Notes under the pieces: model-generated
Databases searched by the model: none
Told to the model about the DNA's origin: nothing
Seen by the model: the letters and a program-made list of their open reading frames with translations, nothing else
Shown here: piece after piece, positions 1-9,116 of the stretch
Numbering within the stretch: the stretch's first letter is position 1
How the letters are laid out: every line of letters begins with the position of its first letter
DNA from: Promethearchaeia archaeon
GTDB lineage: Archaea; Asgardarchaeota; Lokiarchaeia; Sigyniarchaeales; SOKP01
DNA: 64,000 bases
NCBI GenBank assembly: GCA_029856045.1
Contig: JAHQWG010000047.1
Location: forward strand, 126,001-190,000
Direction: 5' to 3'
Translations under genes and position numbers: made by a program

Positions 1-199
1 TACAATAAATCATAATGCCATAAAATAATATATTTGTTATTCCAGCGAATATTTTTTCCCTTTTTTTATAATATGATGTATCAGAGGCACGTTTTACAAA
101 TTCTTTATAAAATAAATAGGGGAGAAAATTTAATAATAGAATAGGGATCACTAATATCCAGGCATTCAACAATCCAATTTCATGATTTGGAAGGTACAT
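1..199 (-). CDS. Partial membrane protein, possibly isoprenylcysteine methyltransferase-like
   Basis: An open frame starts at an ATG at 199 on the minus strand and runs off the left edge without a stop, giving 66 residues. It begins MYLPNHEIGLLNAW, followed by a hydrophobic segment, a basic loop with YKKREK, and the start of a second hydrophobic segment. This layout recalls the N-terminus of isoprenylcysteine carboxyl methyltransferase (ICMT/PEMT-like) integral membrane proteins, but the catalytic C-terminal part lies outside the window, so the family is a guess. It is divergent from the U32 gene. That a membrane protein is encoded here is fairly safe; the function is not. Confidence 0.5.
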   Translation of the reverse strand, partial: MYLPNHEIGLLNAWILVIPILLLNFLPYLFYKEFVKRASDTSYYKKREKIFAGITNILFYGIMIYC

Positions 200-335
200 A
201 TTTAATATTATTCTCGTCTTTAGTATTTGTAGTTAAAAATTGGGAAAATTCTACAAAAATTGAAGATTCGATTCTTGAGAAAATTCAATAATCATAATAT
301 ATTAATTATTAAAATAATTTAAACATAGAGTGATA

Positions 336-1577
336 ATGAGAAAAATTGAATTAATGTGCCCCGCAAAGAATTGGAAATCTCTTAAAGCAATGCTGGGCAA
401 TGCTGATGCTGTTTATTTCGGAATCGAAATTTTAAACATGCGAATGATGGCAGACAATTTTAAATTGGAGGAATTGCCAAGGGTTGTAAAATTTTGCCAT
501 GAAAATAATATTCAAACGTACTTAACAACTAATATAATTATTTACGAAAATGAAATAGAAAAACTTTCGCAGGTTTTAGATGAGGCTGCAACCGCAGAAA
601 TTGACGCAGTTATTGTCCATGATGTAGGGGCAATCGAACTAGCAAAAGAAAGAAACCTTGATTTTCATATTTCAACACAAGCAAGTATATCAAATTCGAT
701 GTCTGCAAAATATTATGAAAGTTTAGGGGCGAATAGGCTTATACTTGCTAGAGAACTTACTCTTGAACAAATTAAAGAAATAAAACAAAAATTAGAGAGA
801 ACTGAAATCGAGGTTTTTGTGCATGGGGCACAATGCACTTCAATATCAGGAAGATGTTACTTCTCAGCCGATGTTTTAGAATCATCTGAGTTTTCAGCTA
901 ATAGGGGAAAGTGTATACAACCTTGTAGAAGGAGTTGGATTGTTACTGATGATACAGGAAAGAGTTTTATTTATGATGGAGTCTATTTTTTGAATACAAA
1001 GGATTTATGCATGATTGAATACATCCCACAGCTTATTGAAGCGAATATAGATGCATTTAAAATTGAAGGAAGAATGCGGGACCCTATTTATGTGGAGATA
1101 ACTTCAAAATGTTATCGGGAAGCAATTGATTCATATTATAATGGGACCTACACAGAGGAAAAGGTTGAAGATTGGTTAAAAGAACTAAAAAAAGTATATA
1201 ATAGAGGATTTTCTACGGGTTTTTATTTCGGTCAGCCTCAAGCCACTGAAATTGAACGTGAAACATCTGGAAATGTTTCAGAGTTTAGAAAAAGAGAAGT
1301 TGGTCGAGTTCTTAGTTATTTTCGAAAGAAAAAAGCGGCGAAAATTTTACTTACTTGGGGTCAATTAAAAGTGGGAGATGAGATAATTATAATGGGAATA
1401 AAAACCGATACTTATCTTCGTCAAAAAATATCATCTCTTCAAATTAAGAAAAAGATTGTAACAGAAACACCGAAGGCATCTAAAGGAAATCATATAACCG
1501 TTGGAATTTTAGTTGATTCTCCAATTAAAGAAAATGATAGAATATACATATTGGATAGATACTCATCAAATAATTAA
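336..1577 (+). CDS. Peptidase U32 family protein
   Basis: This protein of about 413 residues matches the U32 'collagenase-like' family, whose characterised members are mostly RNA or cofactor hydroxylation enzymes rather than proteases. Diagnostic features are the MRKIELMCPAKNW start, the AVYFG strand, FHISTQASISN, the FVHGAQCTSISGRCYFS segment, the RGKCIQPCRR cysteine cluster and FKIEGRMRDP. The cysteines in the second and third motifs are those that could bind an Fe-S cluster or metal in this family. ATG at 336 is preferred to an in-frame GTG at 330. The C-terminal ~90 residues form a beta-barrel-like extension typical of longer U32 members. The substrate cannot be told from sequence. Confidence 0.88.
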   Translation: MRKIELMCPAKNWKSLKAMLGNADAVYFGIEILNMRMMADNFKLEELPRVVKFCHENNIQTYLTTNIIIYENEIEKLSQVLDEAATAEIDAVIVHDVGAIELAKERNLDFHISTQASISNSMSAKYYESLGANRLILARELTLEQIKEIKQKLERTEIEVFVHGAQCTSISGRCYFSADVLESSEFSANRGKCIQPCRRSWIVTDDTGKSFIYDGVYFLNTKDLCMIEYIPQLIEANIDAFKIEGRMRDPIYVEITSKCYREAIDSYYNGTYTEEKVEDWLKELKKVYNRGFSTGFYFGQPQATEIERETSGNVSEFRKREVGRVLSYFRKKKAAKILLTWGQLKVGDEIIIMGIKTDTYLRQKISSLQIKKKIVTETPKASKGNHITVGILVDSPIKENDRIYILDRYSSNN

Positions 1578-1627
1578 TAGAATTGAAGAAAATTCTATCA
1601 TATACCTATAGTATTTAATTTTTTGAT

Positions 1628-3604
1628 TTGGAAATAAAAAGCATTATTAAATATTTGATTCTATTTGTATTTATGAAAGATATTAAATATCTACTTAAAA
1701 TTATTTTTGGGACATTTTCATTAGTATCCACAGTCGGTTTGATATTCATTGGACTAATGGAGCTTTACCTTTTTAATTTGGATTTACCAGGTGCAGAAGA
1801 TGCCATTATCATCACTATGATAGGCTCGATAGTGGGATTTTTCTTAATGTGGTTTCTTGATAAAAATGAGAAATTTAAAAGCACATTTCAGCGAGTGGAA
1901 GGAAGATTCAATTTCCGATGGTTTATTATCTTGCCAATTGCATTTTCTATAAATATTATTTCGTTTCTTTATTTTTTTATCAATTCTAATATTTCACTTG
2001 AGAATATAGATAATATCATTTCAGAGCTTGCTAATGTTAAAGCGGTTGTATCCCTTATTGCTGGGTTAATATTCGGGAGCGCTTCACTCTTCGCTTACTT
2101 TGGACTCAAAAATATTAATCCGAAGATTCGCATTGAACGTCCGAAGTTTGAGATTTTCGCAGTATTTAGTACTATTTTCTTGATTTTTTCAGTAGGTTCA
2201 GGTATATTTGTTTTTACACATTTTGTTACTTTCCCTGGAGCTAGCATTCTGGGTGGTACAGGATATACAGAGGGTCCCTGGCTCACATGGCATGATAATC
2301 CAACTACAAGCATATGCATTAGCTGGTTAACTGCGGATGTAAATAATACGGTGGTTTATTATGGAACTTCTCAAGATAATCTTGATCAGCAACAAGTGGG
2401 AACTGGAAATTATCTTCATAAGGTTTTTTTAACTGCATTACTCCCTAATACTATATATTTCTATTCCATTCCAGAAAATTTTGTCACCAACCATCAATCG
2501 ACAATCTTTAATTTCACAACAGCACCATCTGTTGATCGGGCTTATAAATTTGCGGTATTTGGGGATATGCAACCGAAGAATACAATAACCAAGGAATCGA
2601 ACCGAATTTTAGTTAATGGATTATTAAGTCAGGCAGATATTGATTTTCTGATTCAAATCGGTGACATAACCGAATCGGGAGAGGATTTCGAGGATTGGCA
2701 TGATGTATTTGATAATCTTGCGCGAGTATCAGCATATTATCCTACAATGACTACAATCGGTAATCATGAATGGGGTTATATGGGGTATGCTGGTATATCC
2801 TTGGATACAGGGTCTAATTATGCTGCTCTATTTACATATCCATATGTAAATCCCAATAATGGAAGATATTATTCATATGATTATCTGAATTCTCATTTCA
2901 TTGTGCTTGATAATTTTGAGCATTTCTACTTTATGACAAATGAACAGATAAGTTGGCTTGACGAAGACCTTCAAACAGCGAGTTCAAGTGATAATACGGA
3001 TTGGATATTCGTCTCGATGCATCTTTCGATCATTTCAAGTGGATCATCTGCCGTATATTTCGAATTGCAGGAGAATTTGTTGCCGTTATTTGATAAATAT
3101 AATGTAACTGCAGTTTTCTACGGGCATGATCATATGTATGAAGCATTTAATTATACATATGGTGGAAATGGTTTAATATACAATCCTGCACATGATTGGG
3201 AACATAATGATGTACTTTACATAATGACTGGTGGTGGTGGGGCTCAACTAGAAAAAGAGTATGCAATCATGACAAGGGGGACCTCTTCATATCAACGAAC
3301 ATGGTACAATACATCTAGCGGTGTATATCAAAACAATATTTATACTCGAGGACCCTGGAATCCTTCACTCTTTTTTACAGGTGATTATTCCCCATCAGAT
3401 GGAAATCATTACTATCAGCTATCGGGTGAGGGTTGTCAAACGGATCTTGTAGATTTCGGTCATATATATTCTGAACAGACATTAGAATTTATTACCGTAA
3501 AAATTAATGGGAATCAGTGCAATATTAGTGCGCATTATCCAAACGGAGATCTTTTGATGGGACCAAATAATGATCTTCCGCAAGAATGGTTTTTAACAAA
3601 ATAA
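1628..3604 (+). CDS. Membrane-anchored metallophosphoesterase with FN3-like domain
   Basis: The N-terminal ~205 residues contain about five hydrophobic segments. A beta-rich fibronectin/purple-acid-phosphatase-N-like domain follows (around residues 215-300, with TSICISWLT and LLPNTIYFYSI), then a calcineurin-like phosphoesterase domain. Metal-site motifs are all present: FAVFGDMQ near 310, IGDITESGED near 342, TIGNHEW near 377, MHLS near 463 and YGHDHMYE near 498. The order matches purple acid phosphatases, so an extracytoplasmic phosphatase anchored by a membrane bundle is inferred. The start is uncertain: TTG at 1628 is the longest, and the first ATG is at 1673. No Shine-Dalgarno motif is seen at either. 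Confidence 0.85.
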   Translation: MEIKSIIKYLILFVFMKDIKYLLKIIFGTFSLVSTVGLIFIGLMELYLFNLDLPGAEDAIIITMIGSIVGFFLMWFLDKNEKFKSTFQRVEGRFNFRWFIILPIAFSINIISFLYFFINSNISLENIDNIISELANVKAVVSLIAGLIFGSASLFAYFGLKNINPKIRIERPKFEIFAVFSTIFLIFSVGSGIFVFTHFVTFPGASILGGTGYTEGPWLTWHDNPTTSICISWLTADVNNTVVYYGTSQDNLDQQQVGTGNYLHKVFLTALLPNTIYFYSIPENFVTNHQSTIFNFTTAPSVDRAYKFAVFGDMQPKNTITKESNRILVNGLLSQADIDFLIQIGDITESGEDFEDWHDVFDNLARVSAYYPTMTTIGNHEWGYMGYAGISLDTGSNYAALFTYPYVNPNNGRYYSYDYLNSHFIVLDNFEHFYFMTNEQISWLDEDLQTASSSDNTDWIFVSMHLSIISSGSSAVYFELQENLLPLFDKYNVTAVFYGHDHMYEAFNYTYGGNGLIYNPAHDWEHNDVLYIMTGGGGAQLEKEYAIMTRGTSSYQRTWYNTSSGVYQNNIYTRGPWNPSLFFTGDYSPSDGNHYYQLSGEGCQTDLVDFGHIYSEQTLEFITVKINGNQCNISAHYPNGDLLMGPNNDLPQEWFLTK

Positions 3605-3608
3605 AATT

Positions 3609-3641
3609 AAATTCCAACCTTTTTTCTTTTTTTTTGGAATT
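3609..3641 (+). terminator. T-rich hairpin between convergent genes
   Basis: Arms AATTCC and GGAATT flank a pyrimidine tract that is almost all T, immediately after the phosphoesterase stop and before the convergent mptD stop. Archaeal termination depends on T-rich tracts, so this is a plausible terminator for the plus-strand gene. The hairpin may be incidental. Confidence 0.4.
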
Positions 3642-3678
3642 CTAATTATTATAATATAATATCAGAATGAAGATCTTT

Positions 3679-4089
3679 TTATTTTTCCAAGACTTTTAAT
3701 TCTGAAATATACATTAAAGGATATTCCAATTCATTAATCCATTTGATTTTGGCTTTAACTTCAATATTTTTAAATTGAACTACGAGATCAGCTTCGATTG
3801 TTTTACCAGAAATTTCATCGTAATCATATTCATTTTCTTTTATGCCTTTCAAATTTTCTCTTCTGAGGTTAATTTTAACGGATTTTACATAAGGTTGGCA
3901 TGATATTGCTTGTTCTATACCATTTTCAATTGATTTAATGACATTTTCATTTGTATTAATAGGAATTCCACATAAGATATGATAAAGAGCTCCTAATTTA
4001 ATACCTGTTTCAAAAGTTGCCCTCTCTTTATCCTTGAGATCTTTTGTAAAATGAATTTCTAACTTTTCTTCAGTATTATTCTTTTTCAA
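3679..4089 (-). CDS. mptD: Dihydroneopterin aldolase, archaeal MptD type
   Basis: This 136-residue protein resembles the archaeal MptD family (DUF372), which cleaves 7,8-dihydroneopterin to 6-hydroxymethyl-dihydropterin and glycolaldehyde in tetrahydromethanopterin synthesis. Family features seen are the FETGIKLGALYHILCGIP segment (residues ~26-43), the QPYVKSVKINL strand, and a C-terminal beta-hairpin with KIKWINELEYPLMYI. Its ATG lies inside the 3' end of the beta-RFAP synthase gene (14-nt overlap), so the two are translationally coupled. The neighbouring enzyme belongs to the same pathway, which supports the call. Length is normal for the family. Confidence 0.85.
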   Translation of the reverse strand: MKKNNTEEKLEIHFTKDLKDKERATFETGIKLGALYHILCGIPINTNENVIKSIENGIEQAISCQPYVKSVKINLRRENLKGIKENEYDYDEISGKTIEADLVVQFKNIEVKAKIKWINELEYPLMYISELKVLEK

Positions 4090-5083
4090 TTTTTATTTCT
4101 GCTCCAGTATTATTAGGTTTTGCAATTAAAACAGTACCTCCGACATCTTTAATGAATTCTTTACATTTAGGTTCTAAAATTTTTGCAGACTCATCATTTT
4201 CAGTAATTGCGACTACGCATGGTCCAAAAGAGGACATTCCATAAGCTTTTACTCCTTCTGCTTCTAAAAATTTCATTAATTTTTTAACAAATGGGTGTTG
4301 TAATTCTATTTCGATTTTCTTGAATCCAATTTTTTGGATTCGTTTTATTCCTTGTCCAAAACAATCTAAATCATTTTTAATTATTCCTGGTAAAACTTTC
4401 ATAATAATTTGATGTGAAACTTCATTGACTTCTTCTCGGTTAATTGGCGTATATTCTTGAAAGATATTTACTTCCTCCTGGTCATGAGCCCCTTGTTTTA
4501 CGTTAGGAATAATTATTATAAATCTCCAATTTTCGGGAATGGGGTATCTAATAAGAGTTAATGCAGGATCTGTTGATAAAGAAGCTGAAGAAGGCAGGTA
4601 AGTTGCTTTCTCTTTTTCATTACCAAAATCGTGCCCAGCATCCAAAATGAAGCCTCCTTGTTCAAAACCCCTCCATCCAATTCCAGACGTACCTCCTCTC
4701 CCAACTATTTTAGTAATCTTTTCTACGGGTAAATCTACCCCCTCTAATTTAGCTATTGCTAAACCGATTGCTAAGCTTAATTGGGTTTTTGATCCAATTC
4801 CTAAATGTTCCGGATAATATTCCTTAATTATGAAATGGTACTTTATATTTTTAACATTAAGAGCATTTGTTATAGCCTCAGTTTTTTCTTTAATGGTTGT
4901 TAAAAATCCATCATGAGGTTGATCAAATTCAATTTTTAACTCATCAGAATTATTGGAAGCCTCTATCACTATATTAGGGGATTCTAACATAAGACCAATC
5001 CCCCCATCAATTCTGCCAGTATACCCATTCTCATCAATTAAGGAGAAGTGCACTCTACACGGGGTTTTTATAGTGATTTTGAT
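4076..5083 (-). CDS. Beta-ribofuranosylaminobenzene 5'-phosphate synthase
   Basis: This GHMP-fold enzyme condenses p-hydroxybenzoate/p-aminobenzoate with PRPP in the first committed step of tetrahydromethanopterin synthesis. Seen: VHFSLIDENGYTGRIDGGIG near the N-terminus, the glycine-rich GIGSKTQLSLAIGLAIAKL, GRGGTSGIGW, FIIIIPNVKQGAHD and SSFGPCVVAIT. The first canonical start is GTG at 5053. The conserved first strand (ITIKTPCRVHFSLID) is encoded upstream of it in the same frame, bounded by a TAG at 5125. No ATG, GTG or TTG occurs there. A GGTGA motif at 5095-5091 lies before an ATA at 5086 and an ATC at 5083. I place the start at the ATC (8-nt spacing). See findings. Confidence 0.88.
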   Translation of the reverse strand: MKITIKTPCRVHFSLIDENGYTGRIDGGIGLMLESPNIVIEASNNSDELKIEFDQPHDGFLTTIKEKTEAITNALNVKNIKYHFIIKEYYPEHLGIGSKTQLSLAIGLAIAKLEGVDLPVEKITKIVGRGGTSGIGWRGFEQGGFILDAGHDFGNEKEKATYLPSSASLSTDPALTLIRYPIPENWRFIIIIPNVKQGAHDQEEVNIFQEYTPINREEVNEVSHQIIMKVLPGIIKNDLDCFGQGIKRIQKIGFKKIEIELQHPFVKKLMKFLEAEGVKAYGMSSFGPCVVAITENDESAKILEPKCKEFIKDVGGTVLIAKPNNTGAEIKIEKE

Positions 5084-5180
5084 TATAACTTCACCAAGGC
5101 AATTGACAAAAATAAATAACTTCTATCAAATATTCTAGCATATCATTAATTTTTAAGTTTATTAAAATTGTGAAACAAAA

Positions 5181-6569
5181 ATGAGTGATTTAGAAGGTCT
5201 TACAAGAAACCTGCTTAGAAAACAAAATTCTAAAACTGAAATCATTGAAAGATTAAAGCAAGAATATCTTGATTACAAAAATATATCTCCTCAAGAGGCA
5301 GAATTATTATCAAATGCAATCTATGAGGAATGTGTAAAGAGTGATACAAATTCGATAAGAAATAAATTTATTAAAAATCTACTCGAAATTCCTACAGCTA
5401 ATGTTTCAATTGGAAAACAAGGAGTTGGATGTAGAGGTCTAGGAGATTTTTTTGTGCATAAATTAATTGCTGAGCTTTCTATTACGAAAAGTGAGGCGTT
5501 CTTGGGACCCACTTCTCTTGATGATGCTGGAGCAATTCAATTGGGGAATTATACTGATTTCAAAGGAAGAGAATTTGTCAATTCCGATGTATTTATTGTT
5601 TCAAAAATGGAAGGTATTCACTCTCGATTAAGTGATTTCCCATTTATTTGTGGATTTCATGTAACAAGGGCTGCACTTCGAGATTTATATGTTAAGGGAG
5701 CAAAACCGATTTCGATTATGGTAGATGTTCATTTAGGTGACGATGCTGATGTTGGAAAACTTTTTGATTTTATGGTTGGGATCTCAACAATTTCCGAATT
5801 AACTAATGTTCCTATAACTGCAGGATCTACTTTAAGAATTGGGGGTGATATGGTAATTGGAGATCGGCTTGTGGGGGGAATAGCTGCAGTAGGTGTTTGT
5901 AAAAGAATTTTAGCTAGACGAAATATAATTCCCGGCAATAAAATATTAATGACTGAAGGAGCCGGAGGGGGCACGATCACAACTACTGCGATTTATTCAG
6001 GTAATCATGAGGTTGTTAAAGAAACCCTTAATATTAAATTTCTAAAAGCATGTGAGAAACTGTTGTCTTCTGATTACACAGATAAGATCCATTGCATGTG
6101 TGATGTGACTAATGGAGGTTTAAGAGGAGATTTATATGAGATTAATTATGAAGCAAAATGCGGAGTATTAATTCAAGAAAAAAAAGTAAAGGAATTGGTG
6201 AATCCCAGAGTCTTAGATCTTCTAAATAAAACGGGAGTAGATTATTTAGGTGTATCGTTAGATTCACTCTTAATATATTGTGATGAAAAGATAAGCGAAA
6301 ATATAATCAATGACTTAAAGGATATTGATATTAAATGTTCTGAAATTGGTCTTGTTGATGATTCAAATGAAGTGAGATTTGCCTCTGCAGATAAAAATTT
6401 TGCAACAATTCTCCCGAGATTTAGAGAATCTGCTTATACTAAAATAAAAAAGCAGATCGGAGAAAAAACTCCTGAGGATTACAAACAAATGGAAATAATG
6501 GTCAATTCTGCTGCAAAAAAAGCTCTAAATAAAAGAAAAGAAATTCTAAATTATATTAATTCGAATTAA
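5181..6569 (+). CDS. PurM/SelD-like ATP-binding protein (AIR synthase-related)
   Basis: This 462-residue protein has a ~75-residue helical N-terminal extension followed by the two-domain PurM/SelD/HypE fold. Seen: GVGCRGLGDFFVHKLI, the metal/ATP-site DDAGA motif near residue 114, VNSDVFIVSKMEGIHS, the FHVTRAALRDLYVKGAKPISIMVD segment (split here by function, not length), GDMVIGDRLVGG and CDVTNGGLRGDLYEI. It resembles the long archaeal 'AIR synthase-related' proteins rather than PurM itself, and no selenocysteine-handling residue can be assigned. It is followed 17 nt later by the next gene, so they are probably co-transcribed. The reaction is unknown; phosphoryl transfer using ATP is likely from the family. 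Confidence 0.75.
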   Translation: MSDLEGLTRNLLRKQNSKTEIIERLKQEYLDYKNISPQEAELLSNAIYEECVKSDTNSIRNKFIKNLLEIPTANVSIGKQGVGCRGLGDFFVHKLIAELSITKSEAFLGPTSLDDAGAIQLGNYTDFKGREFVNSDVFIVSKMEGIHSRLSDFPFICGFHVTRAALRDLYVKGAKPISIMVDVHLGDDADVGKLFDFMVGISTISELTNVPITAGSTLRIGGDMVIGDRLVGGIAAVGVCKRILARRNIIPGNKILMTEGAGGGTITTTAIYSGNHEVVKETLNIKFLKACEKLLSSDYTDKIHCMCDVTNGGLRGDLYEINYEAKCGVLIQEKKVKELVNPRVLDLLNKTGVDYLGVSLDSLLIYCDEKISENIINDLKDIDIKCSEIGLVDDSNEVRFASADKNFATILPRFRESAYTKIKKQIGEKTPEDYKQMEIMVNSAAKKALNKRKEILNYINSN

Positions 6570-6586
6570 AACAAATAATTAAAATT

Positions 6587-7651
6587 TTGAACTATTTTAC
6601 TAAAAGTGACCTAATTAATAGTTTAAAAGGGTTAATAGCATACATAGAATTAAATTATAACGAAGGCACGGTTGTTGTTTCTGAATATGGTGCGCGAGTA
6701 TTAGGTATGTTTCCAAAAAAGGAATGCATTAATCTTCTATGGGTTAATCCTTTAATAAAAGATCTTATTACTAAAAACGAGTGGAATATTGGCGGTGATC
6801 GGTACTGGATTAGTCCTGAGAGGTTATTTTTCTATAAAAATCCTGAATCGTGGGAAAGTTGGTTTTGTCCTGAAGGGCTCGATCCTGCAGATTTTAAAAT
6901 AACCTCTTCTTCCAATACAAGTTGTCTTATTACTTCAGATATTTCTTTAACTAATCAATTAAATAAAAAAACTTATAATGGTAAAATAAAGCGATACATT
7001 TCATTGGTTAAGGAACCAATTAAAACTGGAGTTGCATATTGTGGGATTCAATATTTAGATGATTGTACGCTTTTCGTACCCGATCTACAAATTAATGGTT
7101 GGACTTTAACTCAGATAATATCGGGTGGTACTGAGAATCCAGGTACTGTGTTGATTCCAACTAAGAAAAATCCTAAACCTCAATCCTATTTTAGAACTAT
7201 TCCAAACGACCGTATAAAAATAATGGATACATATGTTGCGTTCAAAATTGATGTTGACGATATCTATAAACTTGCAATTCGACCAGAAGATATTGATTTA
7301 AAGCGAGCAGGAAAAATTGGTTATATATTAAAAATTCCAAATTCAGAGGATTATTGTTTTATGATTAAGATTTCTTTTGATATTCCTGATTCTCAAGAAC
7401 AATGCTTTGATATATCCAGAGATCACCCTGATGCTGAAATTGGAGTAATTCAATCCTATAACGCTGAATCTCCAGACAAAAGTAATCTAATGTTTGGTGA
7501 AATAGAACTACAATTAAACCCATTCAGAACCGTTTACCAAAAATCTCAAGGATTTGCTAAACATCAATTATTCGGATATCTTGGTACAAAAGAAGAAATT
7601 CTAAATGTTGTTGAAAAATATCTTGGAATTTTAAACCCGAAACTATTTTAA
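6587..7651 (+). CDS. Hypothetical protein, aldose-epimerase-like (DUF6786-like)
   Basis: I do not recognise this protein firmly. It is 354 residues, soluble and beta-rich. An N-terminal EYGARVLGMFP motif and WNIGGDRYWISPE (near residue 65) recall the galactose-mutarotase-like DUF6786 family, in which a GG-[DE]-R-x-W segment lines a sugar-binding beta-sandwich. The C-terminus has FGEIELQLNPF and GYLG. The start is a TTG at 6587 with no clear Shine-Dalgarno motif. It follows the PurM-like gene by 17 nt and probably shares its transcript, so the pair may act in one pathway. The function is open. Confidence 0.65.
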   Translation: MNYFTKSDLINSLKGLIAYIELNYNEGTVVVSEYGARVLGMFPKKECINLLWVNPLIKDLITKNEWNIGGDRYWISPERLFFYKNPESWESWFCPEGLDPADFKITSSSNTSCLITSDISLTNQLNKKTYNGKIKRYISLVKEPIKTGVAYCGIQYLDDCTLFVPDLQINGWTLTQIISGGTENPGTVLIPTKKNPKPQSYFRTIPNDRIKIMDTYVAFKIDVDDIYKLAIRPEDIDLKRAGKIGYILKIPNSEDYCFMIKISFDIPDSQEQCFDISRDHPDAEIGVIQSYNAESPDKSNLMFGEIELQLNPFRTVYQKSQGFAKHQLFGYLGTKEEILNVVEKYLGILNPKLF

Positions 7652-7740
7652 AATTATCACTAAGAAAATTCTGAAATCTAAAATTAATTATCAATAAGGT
7701 TTTATTGAAAATATGAAAGGAATAAAATAAATAAAATCGA

Positions 7741-7759
7741 TTTTTTATTTTTTATTTTA
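7741..7759 (+). terminator. T-rich tract after convergent gene
   Basis: A run of nearly pure T lies about 90 nt after the epimerase-like stop and just before the convergent M20 peptidase stop. It fits an archaeal T-tract terminator for the plus-strand transcript; there is no strong hairpin. Confidence 0.3.
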
Positions 7760-9095
7760 GGAAATTATAAGCCCATAGAGTGTAAACTTTTATTGCGTTA
7801 ATAAAATCTTCAATTTCCACATTTTCATTAATGGCATGTGCTGTAGCAGCATTTCCAGGGCCAAAAAGAATTGTTTTTTCGCAATATTTACTATTACGAT
7901 AATATTGAGCATCACTTGTTGCTGGGAATAAGAAATTTATCGGCTTTTTCTTATAGATTTTTTCAACTATATTATTAAAATCTTTTAACTTTTGAGATTC
8001 ATCCCAATTTCTCCAATAAGAAGGTTCTGATTGAAGAAAAACATCCAAATAAACAAAAACCTGGTTGGGTTTTCCTTTAGGGCTATCACTAAGTTCATAG
8101 CCTAAATCAATAATTAATTTTTTTAAAGCGTTGATCACCATTTCTGAATTTTGACCAGGTAATAACCTAAAATCAATGATTGCTTCACAATGATCAGGAA
8201 CGATATTCTCTTTAACTCCTCCGTTTATCATATTCATACTATTAGTTGATTGTAATAGGGATTTCAAAATACTTTGCAATTGTGGTTGCTCGTTGTAAAT
8301 TCTCTTGAAAGTTTCTTCATTTGGGAAAGCGGAACTTAGAAGTTTTAAAAGCGCTTTTTCAGGCATTGGAGGATCTACATCAGGAATCTCTAACTTATCT
8401 AAATTTTCAATAATTTCGGACATCATATAAATAGCGTTTTTACCTTGAAATGCAATAGAACTATGACATGCAATGCCATTTGTGATAATTTTTACTTGAA
8501 CAATACCTTTTTCGCCAAGAATGATGGCTTTAGGTAATGGATTATACCCTGTAGCTTCTCCTACAATAACAAAATCACATTTAATTGATTTCATTTTGTT
8601 TTCAATAAACCATTTTGTCCCCATTTTTCCGCCAGTCTCTTCGTCTGGAACCGCATTTAATATCAAATTACCAGCAAGTTTAATATTTAATTTTTTCAAT
8701 ATTTTTAAAGTAATAATCATTGCCGCTAATCCTGACTTCATATCTGTAGTTCCGCGCCCATACATAATCTTATTTCGCTTAATAAAACCTGAAAGAGGAT
8801 CATATTTCCAATCATCCAAAGAAGAAGGAGGGACTGTATCCATATGCCCATTATAAAGGAGGTTAGGACCATCAAAATTATCATTTAAAGTGGCGATTAA
8901 ATTAGCCCGATTATCTCCAAAAGGAAAAATCTCACTTTCAATACCGGCTTCTTTCAAATATTTTTCAATCTCAACAGCCAAGTCCATTTCATTTCCAGGA
9001 GGATTATAGGTGTTAATTTGTATCAATCGTTGTAAAAAATTAATATATTCCTCTCTGTTGGACTCAATTTCATTAAGAATGGATTCTTCAGTCAT
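7752..9095 (-). CDS. M20 family metallopeptidase/deacylase (ArgE/DapE-like)
   Basis: This 447-residue zinc hydrolase carries all M20 signatures: YNGHMDTVPP (His and Asp ligands near residues 83-85), YGRGTTDMKSG, the catalytic PDEETGG (near 150), GEATG, and a late HAINE in place of the usual C-terminal His ligand motif (TAHAINENVEIEDF). An internal dimerisation insert spans roughly 200-340. M20 enzymes deacylate N-acyl amino acids or cleave dipeptides; the acyl substrate is not predictable. It precedes nothing obviously related, and the 21-nt gap to the CooC-like gene suggests a shared transcript. Confidence 0.88.
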   Translation of the reverse strand: MTEESILNEIESNREEYINFLQRLIQINTYNPPGNEMDLAVEIEKYLKEAGIESEIFPFGDNRANLIATLNDNFDGPNLLYNGHMDTVPPSSLDDWKYDPLSGFIKRNKIMYGRGTTDMKSGLAAMIITLKILKKLNIKLAGNLILNAVPDEETGGKMGTKWFIENKMKSIKCDFVIVGEATGYNPLPKAIILGEKGIVQVKIITNGIACHSSIAFQGKNAIYMMSEIIENLDKLEIPDVDPPMPEKALLKLLSSAFPNEETFKRIYNEQPQLQSILKSLLQSTNSMNMINGGVKENIVPDHCEAIIDFRLLPGQNSEMVINALKKLIIDLGYELSDSPKGKPNQVFVYLDVFLQSEPSYWRNWDESQKLKDFNNIVEKIYKKKPINFLFPATSDAQYYRNSKYCEKTILFGPGNAATAHAINENVEIEDFINAIKVYTLWAYNFLK

Positions 9096-9116
9096 AATAA
9101 AATCTATGTGATTTAT

